Shown piece after piece: positions 43,652 to 52,944 of a stretch of DNA of 64,000 bases. Source of the stretch: BS150m-G50 sp964517435 (lineage in GTDB: Bacteria > CAIWAD01 > BS150m-G50); contig CAZFEC010000001.1 in assembly GCA_964517435.1 (NCBI GenBank), forward strand, positions 1-64,000, written 5' to 3'. Positions within the stretch are counted from its first letter, which is position 1. The number at the start of each line of letters is the position of its first letter. The translations under genes and the position numbers were made by a program. Below the pieces are notes generated by a model that ran no database searches, had not been told where the DNA came from, and worked only from the letters and a program-made list of their open reading frames with translations.

Positions 43652-45001
43652 ATGCCGACCGTCGCTGCCTATACTTTCGGTTGCAAGCTTAACCACTACG
43701 AGACCGGCGTCGCCCTCAGCCGGCTGGTAGAGGCCGGTTGGCGCGAGGTGAGCCTGTCGGAGATCCCGGATCTGGTGATCATCGACACCTGTACCGTCAC
43801 CGCACGGGCGGATTTCAAGGCGCGCCAGAAGATCCGTCAGCTGCGCCGCCGCTGCCCCGGCGCTTACCTGCTGGTCTGTGGTTGCCTCGCCCAGCGGGAT
43901 GCGGAGATGATAGCCGCCATCCCCGGCGTACAGCTGATTCTCGGCAACCGGGAGAAGCTCGATCCGCTCCGGCACCTCGATTGGGATCGATTTGTATCAC
44001 AATCCCGCTCGATCTCGTCAACTCCGCGTAAAGCGGTGGCACCGCTGCCGAAGGGGGATCGTCTGCAACCGGTAGCGCCTCCGCAGTTCAACCGGCAGAC
44101 CCGCGGCTTCCTCAAGATCCAGGACGGCTGTGATACATTCTGCTCCTTCTGCATCGTACCCCATGTGCGGGGACGTTCCCGTTCGCTGCCGCCGCGCGAT
44201 GTCGTGGATGGTGCGCGGCGCCTGGTCGAAGCCGGCTACCGCGAACTGGTACTGACCGGGGTCCATATCGGCGACTACGGCCGCGACCTGACGGAGGAGA
44301 TCGATCTGGCCCGGCTGCTGAGGCTGCTGGCGGAGAGCACCTCCCTGCCGCGCCTGCGGATATCGAGCATCGAACCGTGGGATATCAGTGAAGCGCTGGT
44401 GCGCAGCATGGCGGAGCTGCCTTTCGTCATGCCGCATCTGCATACCGCGGTTCAGTCCGGGAGTGACACCGTGCTGCACCGGATGAAGCGCCGTACCAGT
44501 GCCGCGACCATGCGCGAGACGCTGACGATGGTGGAGGAGCTGCTGCCGGGCACTGCTATCGGCACCGATCTGTTGACCGGTTTTCCGGGCGAGTCAGCGG
44601 CGGAACACACTGAGACCCGGCAGTTCGTCCAGCAGCAGGCGTTCGCCTATCTGCATGTCTTCCCGTTTTCAGTCCGGGAAGGGACGCCGGCGGCGCGACT
44701 GCCGGAACAGCTACCTGCCGAATGCAAGCGGGAGCGTACCGACAGCCTGCTGCGCTTGGACGCCGAGCTACGGCGGGCGTTCCTCGAACGGCATCTCCAT
44801 ACCGAAACGGAGGTGCTGGTGGAGAGTAAGCTGAGCGACGGGCACTATTCCGGGCGCACCTCTCATTATATACAGGTGGCACTGCCGCAGCATCTCGTCC
44901 AGCCGAATCGCATCGTGCGCGTGCGGTTAATAGCGTTTAACGGCCGGATCGCGCTGGCCATACCGGTAGCGCACACCGCCCCGGAAACAAGCGCTCCCTG
45001 A
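43652..45001 (+). CDS. mtaB: tRNA methylthiotransferase MtaB (ms2t6A37)
   Basis: 449 residues from ATG 43652, which follows AAGGAT; the frame open to 43601 runs through the rpsA terminator. N-terminal MTTase domain begins TVAAYTFGCKLNHYET, with cluster cysteines in FGCKLN, DTCTVT and VCGCLAQRD. The radical-SAM domain has the C-x3-C-x2-C in GCDTFCSFCIVPHVRGRSRS. A TRAM-like domain ends the protein (VLVESKLSDGHYSGRTSHYIQV). It adds the methylthio group to t6A37 of tRNAs reading ANN codons; TsaB of the t6A pathway is also in this window (62144-62848). Two full motif copies lie 130 bases apart (43993 and 44130). Confidence 0.92.
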   Translation: MPTVAAYTFGCKLNHYETGVALSRLVEAGWREVSLSEIPDLVIIDTCTVTARADFKARQKIRQLRRRCPGAYLLVCGCLAQRDAEMIAAIPGVQLILGNREKLDPLRHLDWDRFVSQSRSISSTPRKAVAPLPKGDRLQPVAPPQFNRQTRGFLKIQDGCDTFCSFCIVPHVRGRSRSLPPRDVVDGARRLVEAGYRELVLTGVHIGDYGRDLTEEIDLARLLRLLAESTSLPRLRISSIEPWDISEALVRSMAELPFVMPHLHTAVQSGSDTVLHRMKRRTSAATMRETLTMVEELLPGTAIGTDLLTGFPGESAAEHTETRQFVQQQAFAYLHVFPFSVREGTPAARLPEQLPAECKRERTDSLLRLDAELRRAFLERHLHTETEVLVESKLSDGHYSGRTSHYIQVALPQHLVQPNRIVRVRLIAFNGRIALAIPVAHTAPETSAP

Positions 45002-45018
45002 CAGTCTTATACCAGCGG

Positions 45019-45047
45019 TTGACATATTCACGGTGAGGTGGTAGAAT
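45019..45047 (+). promoter_or_regulatory. Strong sigma-70 promoter of argS
   Basis: TTGACA (45019-45024) and TAGAAT (45042-45047) with a 17-base spacer, about 37 bases before the argS ATG. Best promoter match in the window. It probably drives argS, the znu genes and perhaps pabABC. Confidence 0.8.
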
Positions 45048-45084
45048 TCACTGCCGTTCCGGAACCGTCAGCGAGAAAGGCTCT

Positions 45085-46905
45085 ATGGACATTCCACTCA
45101 AACAACAACTGCGTGAAGCTCTGGCGCAGGTCATACAGAATACACTGGCGGTGGAGATCAGTGTCTCCGCTATCAAGTTCGACCGCCCGCCCGAGACGGT
45201 CGAGGGCGATCTGGCTTTTGCCTGCTTCCCTCTGGCCAAACTGGCCCGCAAGGCTCCCCAGCAGATTGCGGCGGAGCTGGCACCACAATGTGGTACATTA
45301 CCAGGTATCGCCGCCGCCGCCGCTGCCGGCGGCTATCTCAACCTCACTCTGCAGACAAGTCACTGGTTCGCCGCCGCGGTGCGGCACCTGTTGACCGAGG
45401 AGCAACCGGAGCGCGCTACGACGGCGCCGCAGAGAATCGTCATCGAATACTCCTCGCCCAACACCAACAAGCCGCAGCACCTGGGGCATGTCCGCAACAA
45501 TGTCCTGGGTGAGTCCCTCGCGGCGCTGCTGGCAGCCTGCGGCCACGAGGTCAAGCGGGTGAATCTGATCAACGATCGCGGAATTCACATCTGCCGTTCG
45601 ATGCTGGCCTGGCAGAAGCTGGGCGACGGTGAAACCCCCGCCGGCAGCGATGAGAAGGGCGATCACCTGGTCGGACGTTATTACGTCGCTTTCAGCCGTG
45701 AGCTCGAACGCGAGCGGCAAGCCTACCTGGAGGCAAAGAACCTGGTACCGGCTGAGCTGAGCGAGGAGGAAACGGCCACGGTGGAAAAGGAATTCCTCGC
45801 CCAGTCCACCTGGCAACAGGCAGCCGTGCAGATGCTGCAGCGCTGGGAGCAGGGCGACAGCGACGTCCGCGAACTGTGGCAGACCATGAACGACTGGGTC
45901 TATGCCGGTTTCGAGGAGACCTATGCCCGCTACGGAATCGAGTTCGATCGCCTCTACTATGAGAGCGATACTTACCTGCTGGGGCGCAGCGTGATCGAGC
46001 AGGCGCTGGCGGATGGCCTGGTGGAGCGGCGGCAGGATGGTTCCGTCTGGATCTCCCTGCCGGAGGCGGAGCTGGAGGACAAGCTGCTGCTGCGCAGTAA
46101 CGGCACTTCCGTTTACATTACCCAGGATGTGGGCACCGCCCTGCAGCGTTACGACGATTACAGTTTCGACCGCCAGCTCTACATCGTCGGCAACGAACAG
46201 CGTTACCATTTCCGCGTACTCTTCGCCATTCTCAAGCAGCTGGGACACACCTGGGCGGACAACCTGGAACATGTCGCCTATGGTATGGTCAACCTGCCGC
46301 AGGGCAAACTGAAGAGCAGGGAGGGCACCGCCGTCGATGCCGACGACCTTCTGAACACGGTCAAAGCGGCTGCCCGGCGGGTTATGACCGAGTCTGAACG
46401 CCGCCAGGATTTCAGCGAACAGGAAATGGACGAGGTGTCGGAACAGCTGGCACTGGGCGCCATCAAGTATTACCTGCTGCGGGTGTCCGCCGTCCAGGAT
46501 CTCCTCTACGATCCGGAGCAGTCGGTGGATCTGAACGGCACCACCGGACCGTATCTGCAGTACGCGCACGCCCGCATGGCTTCGCTCCTGCGCAAATCCG
46601 CCTATACCTGCAGTGAGACGCTGGAGTTTACTCTCGAAAGTGACGTGGAACGGGAGCTGCTGCTGAAGCTGCTGGAATACAGCGACAGCGTCAGGCAGGC
46701 GGCGGAATCACGCAATCCCTCCCGTCTGGCGCAATACCTTTACGAACTTTCCCGCGGCTTCAATCGCTTCTGGCACGATCATCCCATCCTGCAGGCTGAA
46801 AGCGCAACGGTACGCGATCAGCGTCTGGCCTTGACGGCTGCATGCCGGCGCGTCCTGCAGCGGGGACTGGGTCTGCTCGGTATTCCCACCCCGGAGCGCA
46901 TCTGA
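45085..46905 (+). CDS. argS: Arginyl-tRNA synthetase
   Basis: 606 residues. Class I synthetase with the ArgS N-terminal Add-1 domain (about 1-100), the HIGH-type motif in EYSSPNTNKPQHLGHVRNN (about 118-136), a KMSK-equivalent region KLKSREGTAV (about 412), and the C-terminal anticodon-binding helical domain with LQYAHARMASLLRK, ending LGLLGIPTPERI. It charges tRNA-Arg with ATP. AGAAAGG precedes the ATG. A zinc-type transporter operon starts 11 bases after its stop. Confidence 0.96.
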   Translation: MDIPLKQQLREALAQVIQNTLAVEISVSAIKFDRPPETVEGDLAFACFPLAKLARKAPQQIAAELAPQCGTLPGIAAAAAAGGYLNLTLQTSHWFAAAVRHLLTEEQPERATTAPQRIVIEYSSPNTNKPQHLGHVRNNVLGESLAALLAACGHEVKRVNLINDRGIHICRSMLAWQKLGDGETPAGSDEKGDHLVGRYYVAFSRELERERQAYLEAKNLVPAELSEEETATVEKEFLAQSTWQQAAVQMLQRWEQGDSDVRELWQTMNDWVYAGFEETYARYGIEFDRLYYESDTYLLGRSVIEQALADGLVERRQDGSVWISLPEAELEDKLLLRSNGTSVYITQDVGTALQRYDDYSFDRQLYIVGNEQRYHFRVLFAILKQLGHTWADNLEHVAYGMVNLPQGKLKSREGTAVDADDLLNTVKAAARRVMTESERRQDFSEQEMDEVSEQLALGAIKYYLLRVSAVQDLLYDPEQSVDLNGTTGPYLQYAHARMASLLRKSAYTCSETLEFTLESDVERELLLKLLEYSDSVRQAAESRNPSRLAQYLYELSRGFNRFWHDHPILQAESATVRDQRLALTAACRRVLQRGLGLLGIPTPERI

Positions 46906-46916
46906 ACGGAGTAGTC

Positions 46917-47786
46917 ATGCTGACCATCCGCCTGCTCCTGCTGTTGTTCCTCGCCTGCCGGGCACAAGCCGCGGCACCGGTTGTAGTGGTTGTCAGCGTG
47001 CCGCCGCAAGCCTGGCTGGTTGAGCAGCTCGCCGGCGACCTGGTGCGGGTTGCGACCATGGTCCCGTCGGGGAACTCTCCCGCCACCTGGGATCTGATTC
47101 CGAGTCAGCGCCGCGATCTGGACCGGGCCACCCTCTACTTCCGGATCGGCCATCCCGCTTTTCTGCTGGAATCCCGCCAGATCGATCCCCATCTGGCAGT
47201 ACATCCGGAAATACGCGTCGTCGATCTTTTCCAACCGGCGGTCGCCGCCGCTCACCGCAGCGACCCGGGGGCGGAACTCGATCCACATGTCTGGATGAGC
47301 CCGGCGCTCATGCGCGCTTCACTGGTTCCGTTGACCGCCGGTCTGGCCGCGCTGCTGCCAGAGCAGGTAGAGCTGCTGCAGAGTAATCAGCGCCGTCTGG
47401 AACAGGCGGTGGACTCGCTCGATCTGGAACTGCGCACAAAGCTCGCCCCGCTGGAACAGCGCACATTCATGGTGCAGCATCCCGCCTGGGGCTGGTTCGC
47501 GAGCGAATACGGTCTGCGGCAGATCGCGCTGGAACACGAGGGCAAGGATCATTCGCCGGCACACCTGGTCGAGCTGATCGAGCTGGCCCGGGAAATCCGG
47601 CCGCGGGCGGTGTTCGTTCAACGCGGGTTTTCACAGCGCGCGGCGCTGACTCTGGCGCAGGAGACAGGCGCCGCCGTCATCGAACTCGATCCGCTGGCGG
47701 CGGACTGGCTGACGAACATGTATCACCTCGCCGAGCGGCTGCGGACCGCCCTGATGCCTTTACCTGTCGAGCAGGGGAGACCTTGA
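46917..47786 (+). CDS. znuA: ZnuA-like metal-binding lipoprotein/periplasmic protein
   Basis: 289 residues from ATG 46917 (CGGAG six bases upstream), with signal peptide LLLLLFLACRAQAA. Cluster A-I substrate-binding protein: VVSVPPQAWLVEQLAGD, DPHVWMSPALMR (second His), MVQHPAWGWFASEYGL (third His) and a C-terminal Asp in IELDPLAADW. The first ligand is changed: homologues have P-H-T-W-E where this has SPATWDL, so that His is Ala. There is no His-rich loop. It binds zinc or manganese for the ZnuCB transporter encoded next. Loss of one ligand may alter affinity or metal choice. Confidence 0.85.
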   Translation: MLTIRLLLLLFLACRAQAAAPVVVVVSVPPQAWLVEQLAGDLVRVATMVPSGNSPATWDLIPSQRRDLDRATLYFRIGHPAFLLESRQIDPHLAVHPEIRVVDLFQPAVAAAHRSDPGAELDPHVWMSPALMRASLVPLTAGLAALLPEQVELLQSNQRRLEQAVDSLDLELRTKLAPLEQRTFMVQHPAWGWFASEYGLRQIALEHEGKDHSPAHLVELIELAREIRPRAVFVQRGFSQRAALTLAQETGAAVIELDPLAADWLTNMYHLAERLRTALMPLPVEQGRP

Positions 47787-47787
47787 C

Positions 47788-48564
47788 ATGACTGATGCCG
47801 CACCGGTGCTGGAAGTTCGCGATGTCTCCTTCGCCTACGGCGACACACCGGTGTTGAGCGAGGTCAACCTCACTATCCGCCAGCGGGATCACCTGGTGAT
47901 CCTGGGACCGAACGGCGGCGGCAAAACGACGCTGGCCCGTCTGATCCTTGGCCTGCTCACACCGGATCGCGGCACGATCGTGTACCTGCAGCCGGAGTTG
48001 CGTCACCGCATCGGTTATGTTCCCCAGCACAGCGCATTCGAACAGTGGTTTCCACTGCGGGTGCGGGAAGTGGTGCGGATGGGACGGTTGGCGCAACGGG
48101 GCATCCTGCGGCCGTTCCGTCGGGAGGACAACAGACTGACGGATCGCATGCTGGAATCGCTCCAGATCACCGACCTGGCCGCGCTGCCGGTAGGCTCGCT
48201 CTCCGGCGGGCAACTGCAACGGGTCCTGATCGCGCGCGCCCTGATCGCGGAACCGGCGCTGCTGATTCTGGACGAACCCACCGCCTCCATCGACGCGGAA
48301 TCGCGGACGCAACTGCGGGAGCTGCTGTCGGAACTCAACCGCCGCATTCCGATCGTCATGATCACGCACGACATGACGGCAGTCGCCGCCGACGTGCGCA
48401 GCATCGCCTGCGTCAACCGCCGGCTCTATTACCACCGGGCGGGCGAACTCAGCAGTGAGACGATCAGCCGCGTCTACGGCTGTCCCGTCGATCTGCTCGC
48501 TCACGGTGTGCCGCACCGGGTGCTGGGAGACCACGAGCATCCGGGGGAGGATCGGGATGAGTGA
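47788..48564 (+). CDS. znuC: Zinc/manganese ABC transporter ATPase
   Basis: 258 residues. Walker A GPNGGGKTT (about 40-48), Q-loop YVPQHS, signature LSGGQLQRVLIARAL, Walker B LLILDEPTASID and switch His in MITHDMTAV. Drives metal uptake with ZnuA/ZnuB. It begins one base after the znuA stop and overlaps znuB by 8 bases, so the three are one transcript. The specificity for zinc is inferred from the family, not proved. Confidence 0.92.
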   Translation: MTDAAPVLEVRDVSFAYGDTPVLSEVNLTIRQRDHLVILGPNGGGKTTLARLILGLLTPDRGTIVYLQPELRHRIGYVPQHSAFEQWFPLRVREVVRMGRLAQRGILRPFRREDNRLTDRMLESLQITDLAALPVGSLSGGQLQRVLIARALIAEPALLILDEPTASIDAESRTQLRELLSELNRRIPIVMITHDMTAVAADVRSIACVNRRLYYHRAGELSSETISRVYGCPVDLLAHGVPHRVLGDHEHPGEDRDE

Positions 48565-49387
48565 ACTGTTCGGATTCGAGTTCATGCGCAACGCGCTGCT
48601 CAGCGGTTTACTCGCCAGCGTGCTCTGCGGACTCCTCGGAACCTTTCTGGTGGTAAGACGCCTGGTCTTCATCAGCGGCGGGATCAGCCACTCCGCTTTC
48701 GGCGGGCTGGGCCTGTTCTACTTCCTGGGATACAATCCGCTGCTGGGCGGAGTGATCGCAGCTGTAGCGTCGGCACTGCTGCTGGCCGGCATCCCCGCTT
48801 CCCGGCGCTACTCCACCGACGCCTTCATTGGCGTACTCTGGGCGGGGGGCATGGCGCTCGGCATCCTCTGCGTGGCGCTCACACCGGGTTACGCACCCAA
48901 CCTGCTGGGTTATCTCTTCGGCAGCATTCTCACGGTCACCACCGGCGATCTCGGACTGACCGCTGTAATAACCGGTGCCGTTCTACTCTTCCTGCTGCTC
49001 TTCTACAAGGAGCTGCTCGCCCTGGCGCTGGACGAAGAGTTTGCCCGGGTGCAGGGAGTGCCCGCCGGCAGTCTCCAGGCTCTACTGCTGGTTCTGACCG
49101 CCCTGGCGGTGGTGACCCTGATCCAGGTCGTCGGGGTCATCCTGGTCATCGCGCTGTTCACGATACCGCCCTTGATCGCGTTACGTCTGAGTCACCGTTT
49201 CAGCCTCATCCTCATCTACTCCATCCTGACCGGTATGGTAATGACCAGCGGGGGATTGCTCCTCTCCTACTATCTGGATCTACCATCCGGGCCGGCGATC
49301 ATACTCCTGGGCACTCTCCTGCTGTTGGTCGTCATCGGAGGCGACAGGCTGCGTATAATCCGTGCCCGGAGCGGCAATCTTGATTGA
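48557..49387 (+). CDS. znuB: Zinc/manganese ABC transporter permease
   Basis: 276 residues with eight to nine hydrophobic segments. Family segments: FLVVRRLVFISGGISHSAFGGLGL (about 28-52), STDAFIGVLWAGGMALGI, and VVGVILVIALFTIPPLIALRLSHRF. ATG at 48557 follows GGGGAGG; the frame open further upstream lies in znuC. It overlaps pabA by 8 bases, which joins a metal transporter and folate genes in one run. Confidence 0.9.
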   Translation: MSELFGFEFMRNALLSGLLASVLCGLLGTFLVVRRLVFISGGISHSAFGGLGLFYFLGYNPLLGGVIAAVASALLLAGIPASRRYSTDAFIGVLWAGGMALGILCVALTPGYAPNLLGYLFGSILTVTTGDLGLTAVITGAVLLFLLLFYKELLALALDEEFARVQGVPAGSLQALLLVLTALAVVTLIQVVGVILVIALFTIPPLIALRLSHRFSLILIYSILTGMVMTSGGLLLSYYLDLPSGPAIILLGTLLLLVVIGGDRLRIIRARSGNLD

Positions 49388-49991
49388 GTACCTGCCCCCG
49401 GTCAGTTCCGACGGCAAGCGGGTGTTGCTGCTGGACAACTACGATTCCTTCACCTTCAATATCGTGCAGGCGCTGCTGCGGCTTGGAGCCGCGGTGGTGG
49501 TGTATCGCCACGATGCGGTGCCATTGGAACTCACCGGCCGCGGCTTTACCCATCTGGTGATTTCACCCGGGCCCTGCCGGCCGGAGGATACCGGTCTCGC
49601 CGGTGAGCTGGTGCGGCGCTGGGCGGGCAGGCTGCCGCTGCTGGGCGTCTGTCTCGGACATCAGCTCCTGGCGACGCTCTGGAATGGCCGGGTAGGGCGG
49701 GTGACACCGGTACACGGCAAATGCGACACGGTCCGCCATTTCGGTCGGGGCTGGCATCGCGAACTGCCGGAGCGTTTCCCCGCGGCGCGTTATCACTCGC
49801 TGGCGGTGCTTGAAACGGGAGCGGAATTCGAGATCACCGCCCTCAATGACGAAGGTTTAATCATGGGAATGCGCCACCGCCGTCTCGCTGCGCTGGAGGG
49901 CGTGCAATACCACCCGGAATCTTTCCTGACACCGAGCGGTGAACAGTTCTTCCGCAATTTTCTCGACGCGAAGATCGAGGCGGAACGATGA
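49380..49991 (+). CDS. pabA: Aminodeoxychorismate/anthranilate synthase glutaminase subunit
   Basis: About 203 residues. Class I glutamine amidotransferase with RVLLLDNYDSFTFNIVQ, oxyanion region VISPGPCRPEDTG, nucleophile Cys in LLGVCLGHQLLA and the His-Glu pair in VQYHPESFLTPSG. It supplies ammonia to PabB. TTG at 49380 follows GGAG with 8-base spacing; GTG at 49362 is possible but lacks an SD. The protein could also serve TrpE, but the next gene is PabB-like. Confidence 0.88.
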   Translation: MIEYLPPVSSDGKRVLLLDNYDSFTFNIVQALLRLGAAVVVYRHDAVPLELTGRGFTHLVISPGPCRPEDTGLAGELVRRWAGRLPLLGVCLGHQLLATLWNGRVGRVTPVHGKCDTVRHFGRGWHRELPERFPAARYHSLAVLETGAEFEITALNDEGLIMGMRHRRLAALEGVQYHPESFLTPSGEQFFRNFLDAKIEAER

Positions 49992-51391
49992 AGACAACAC
50001 CGTCACCTCCACAGATTTTCGCCGCCGAGCGGCATCCGCTGGGCCAACTGTCGACCGGGCAACTGGTCGGCTTGATCGACAAACTCGCGGAGCGGCAGGC
50101 AGTTGGAACCGCCGCTCTGATCGGTGGCGGCTGGCGGCGGGAGCTGGTGGCCCTGACGCCGCAACTGCGGCTGCAGGTTTCCGGAGTAGTTGCCCGGCTG
50201 GAGACACCGGGCGGGAGTCACAAGCTCGAGGATCTCGCAGCCGCCCTTGAGTTCCTGCATACGACCTCCCCGGAGGCGGACACGACCTGCGGCCTCTGGA
50301 TCGGCGCCATAGCCTACGAAGCGCTGCATGAACTGGAGCGGATCGCTCGTTGCCCGCTCGATCCGTTTCACGCGCCCGATCTTGATTTTCACTTCGCCGA
50401 CACCCTGTTGACCCGCGACCCGTCCACCGGCGAGGCGGAGTTGCTGCTGCTGGAAACAAACTACAGCTCCACACCGGTGGCGGAGCGGCGCCGGGAATGG
50501 CTGCCTTTCTGCCGGGAAGCGGCTGCCGCCGCGCCTTCACCACCTTTCAGCGGTGAGCTTTTCACTCAACCCCGACCGCTGCTGCCGTTCGCGCAATACC
50601 TGGAGCGGGTAGAGCGCATCCAGGAATACATCCGCGCCGGCGATGTCTACCAGGTCAACTTCACCTATCCGGTGGCGGCCGAGTTGGCGGCGGGCGCCAC
50701 CGGAGGCGATATCCTGTCTCGCCTGCTGCCCGCCGGCAACGCCGGTTGGGGGGCGCTGCTGCGCGACGGCGAACGCGAGGTGGTTTCGCTCTCACCGGAG
50801 TCATTCCTGGAGTGCACGGAGCGCAGCCTGGTCAGCCGCCCGATCAAGGGCACCGCGCCCCGGGACAGCGATGCAGTCGCGGAGCGGGCGCAGCGCCGGC
50901 ACCTGCTCGCCAGCGTCAAGGACCACGCGGAACTCAGCATGATCGTCGACCTGGTGCGGAACGATCTGGGCCGGATCTGCCGGGCGGGAACCGTGGAGGT
51001 CGCGGCGCACGCCCAACTGCTGGAGCTGCCCGCGCTCTACCATCTGTTCAGCGAGATCAGGGGCATTCTGGACGCACCCGCTGCCGCCGTTCTGCCTGCG
51101 CTCTTTCCAGGCGGTTCGATCACCGGCGCGCCGAAAATCCGCGCCATGCAGATCATCAGCGAGCTGGAAGCGTGCCGCCGCGGTGTTTACACGGGTGCGA
51201 TCGGCTGGATCGGGCTGAACGGTACTCTGCAGTTCAACATCGCGATCCGGACCCTGCAGCGCTTTGGAGAACAGTGGCACCTCTCCACCGGCGGCGGCAT
51301 CGTACACGACTCTTCTCCGCAGGCCGAGCTGCAGGAGTCGCTGCAGAAACTCTATTCTTTCTCGGGAATCAGACTGGCGGAGTCGTCGTGA
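49988..51391 (+). CDS. pabB: Aminodeoxychorismate synthase component I
   Basis: 467 residues, starting within the pabA stop (ATGA). C-terminal chorismate-binding domain: YVQYLERVERIQEYIRAGDVYQVNFT-like segment (QYLERVERIQEYIRAGDVYQ), LVSRPIKGTAPRD, ELSMIVDLVRNDLGRI, PGGSITGAPKIRAMQIISELE and GGGIVHDSSPQAE. The K of PIKGT marks aminodeoxychorismate synthase; anthranilate synthases have A there. It forms 4-amino-4-deoxychorismate for p-aminobenzoate and folate. Coupled by one base to pabC. Confidence 0.93.
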   Translation: MKTTPSPPQIFAAERHPLGQLSTGQLVGLIDKLAERQAVGTAALIGGGWRRELVALTPQLRLQVSGVVARLETPGGSHKLEDLAAALEFLHTTSPEADTTCGLWIGAIAYEALHELERIARCPLDPFHAPDLDFHFADTLLTRDPSTGEAELLLLETNYSSTPVAERRREWLPFCREAAAAAPSPPFSGELFTQPRPLLPFAQYLERVERIQEYIRAGDVYQVNFTYPVAAELAAGATGGDILSRLLPAGNAGWGALLRDGEREVVSLSPESFLECTERSLVSRPIKGTAPRDSDAVAERAQRRHLLASVKDHAELSMIVDLVRNDLGRICRAGTVEVAAHAQLLELPALYHLFSEIRGILDAPAAAVLPALFPGGSITGAPKIRAMQIISELEACRRGVYTGAIGWIGLNGTLQFNIAIRTLQRFGEQWHLSTGGGIVHDSSPQAELQESLQKLYSFSGIRLAESS

Positions 51392-52146
51392 TGACGCAGA
51401 AGGGCATGGTTGCATCGACACCAATACCGTTAACCTGGCAGCGGGGAGGCGAAGTGGGCAGCGGCAACGAACTGCCGGGCGAACTGGCGCAGCTCCGGGA
51501 AGGGCTCCTGGAAACGATCGCCATCCGTCAGGGGCGGCCGCTCTGGTTGCACCGGCATTGCCTGCGATTGCGGGAAGCACTGCACACCTGCTATGGCAGG
51601 GCTTTAACGCCGTTCCGGATTCACCAGCGGCTGCGGGCCGCCTGGCGCGGCCGGGACGGCAGGCTGCGTTGCCTTGCAGATCCTCGGGGTGAAATCACCC
51701 TTATCTTCCAGCCGGAGCAACCGCTGCTGACGCCGTTGCAGGTCTGTCTGCTGGAGGTGAAACAACCGCTTGGCGCTTTTAAAACCCTCGACCGGCGCCG
51801 TCACGATTCGCTGCGGCAACGCGCCAGCGCGGCGGAAGGCGAGGAGGCTTTGCTGTTCCAGGAGGGAGAGCTGCTGGAGGGCACTTACACGAATGTCTTT
51901 CTCCACGACCGGCACGGCTGGCACACGCCGCCCGCCGACGGTCGCATCCTGCCCGGCATCGCCCGGGAGGTGATCCTGCTCCACCTGCGCCGCTCCGGCA
52001 TCGCCGTTGCAGAACGCCCGTTCCCCGTCGCGGCTCTGAGCGACTGCGACCGCATTGTTCTCTGCAACGCCCTGCGTGGTATCATACCGGTGCGACGGGT
52101 GATACTTCCGGACGGAACCGTACTATTCGGCGCGCAACCGGACTAA
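51391..52146 (+). CDS. pabC: Aminodeoxychorismate lyase (class IV aminotransferase fold)
   Basis: 251 residues from ATG 51391 (TGATG overlap with pabB; the longer open frame lies inside pabB). PLP fold-type IV: FKTLDRRRHDSLRQ gives the Schiff-base Lys, EGELLEGTYTNVFLH and PADGRILPGIAREV the PLP-phosphate and dimer segments, and DCDRIVLCNALRGIIPVRRV the C-terminal strand. It releases pyruvate from aminodeoxychorismate to give p-aminobenzoate, completing pabABC. Its last 24 bases overlap the end of the convergent cyclotransferase gene. Confidence 0.88.
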   Translation: MTQKGMVASTPIPLTWQRGGEVGSGNELPGELAQLREGLLETIAIRQGRPLWLHRHCLRLREALHTCYGRALTPFRIHQRLRAAWRGRDGRLRCLADPRGEITLIFQPEQPLLTPLQVCLLEVKQPLGAFKTLDRRRHDSLRQRASAAEGEEALLFQEGELLEGTYTNVFLHDRHGWHTPPADGRILPGIAREVILLHLRRSGIAVAERPFPVAALSDCDRIVLCNALRGIIPVRRVILPDGTVLFGAQPD

Positions 52147-52944
52147 GAACAGATGAGGCCAGTTCTTACCGGTCAGCCAGAGTAGCTTGCGCTGTGCATC
52201 CCAGGCAATCCCGTTAAGAATCTGCTCTTTACCACGCGTCGGGATCAATTCGACCAGAGGACCGGCATCGATGATACCGGTAACCTGACCGTCCTCCGGT
52301 GAAATCCGCAGAATGAAGTCCTCGCCGTAGATATTGGCCAGGATCTGTCCTTCCACCAGTTCCAGTTCATTCAATCCCGGCAGCGGCAGATTGCCCAGCT
52401 TGACTTCCACCTGGTAGATCAGGCTGAAATCGTTGGGGTCGCGGAAGAAGAGCCGGTGACTGCCGTCGCTCTGTACCAGCAATCCTTCATAAACAGTCAA
52501 TCCCCAGCCGGCGCTGTAGTTGCACAGTTCCGGCAGGGGCTCAAGTTGGGCATCCCAGCGCAGCACGATCCCGTTCTGCCAGGTCAGCTGGTAGAAGCAT
52601 CCTTCCAGCCAGGCCAGTCCCTCGCCGAAATAATCGGATGGCAACTCCCGCCGCAGGAGTATTTCACCGTTGTCCGGTGACAGCCGGCGCAGCGTCGAGA
52701 ATCCGGCCAGGCCGGTACTCTCGTAGAGATAGCCGTCCGGTGCCAGCACCAGACCCTGGGTGAAGGCATCGGTTGCATGAGGCAGGCTCTCCACCACCTC
52801 CAGCTGCAGAAGCGGGACGCCGAATTGCTCCGCCAGGACGGCTGGCTGGACAGCCAGTACTATTGACGTCCACAGGAGTGGAAAGCACACCAGCAGTCCG
52901 TACCAGCGTAACAAGCTTCCGATTCTTCTAAGACTGGATTGCAT
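52123..52944 (-). CDS. Glutamine cyclotransferase-like secreted protein
   Basis: 273 residues from ATG 52944 (AAGGAG upstream); the open frame reaches 53019. N-terminal signal/anchor (RWYGLLVCFPLLWTSIVLAVQPAVLA). Beta-propeller of the Glu_cyclase_2 family: HATDAFTQGLVLAPDGYLYESTG, FGEGLAWLEGCFYQLTW, GWGLTVYEGLLVQSDGSHRLFF, LNELELVEGQILANIY and LNGIAWDAQRKLLWLTGKNWPHLF. Members convert N-terminal Gln to pyroglutamate on exported proteins. Alone in its orientation, overlapping pabC tail to tail by 24 bases. Confidence 0.88.
   Translation of the reverse strand: MQSSLRRIGSLLRWYGLLVCFPLLWTSIVLAVQPAVLAEQFGVPLLQLEVVESLPHATDAFTQGLVLAPDGYLYESTGLAGFSTLRRLSPDNGEILLRRELPSDYFGEGLAWLEGCFYQLTWQNGIVLRWDAQLEPLPELCNYSAGWGLTVYEGLLVQSDGSHRLFFRDPNDFSLIYQVEVKLGNLPLPGLNELELVEGQILANIYGEDFILRISPEDGQVTGIIDAGPLVELIPTRGKEQILNGIAWDAQRKLLWLTGKNWPHLFLVRLRAE

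Noticed and set aside
45298..46569. 423-codon open frame antisense to argS
   Set aside because: argS is unambiguous on the plus strand and the antisense frame shows no domains.
50746..51390. Long N-terminal extension of PabC
   Set aside because: This open frame runs inside pabB; the start at 51391 fits the one-base overlap and family length.
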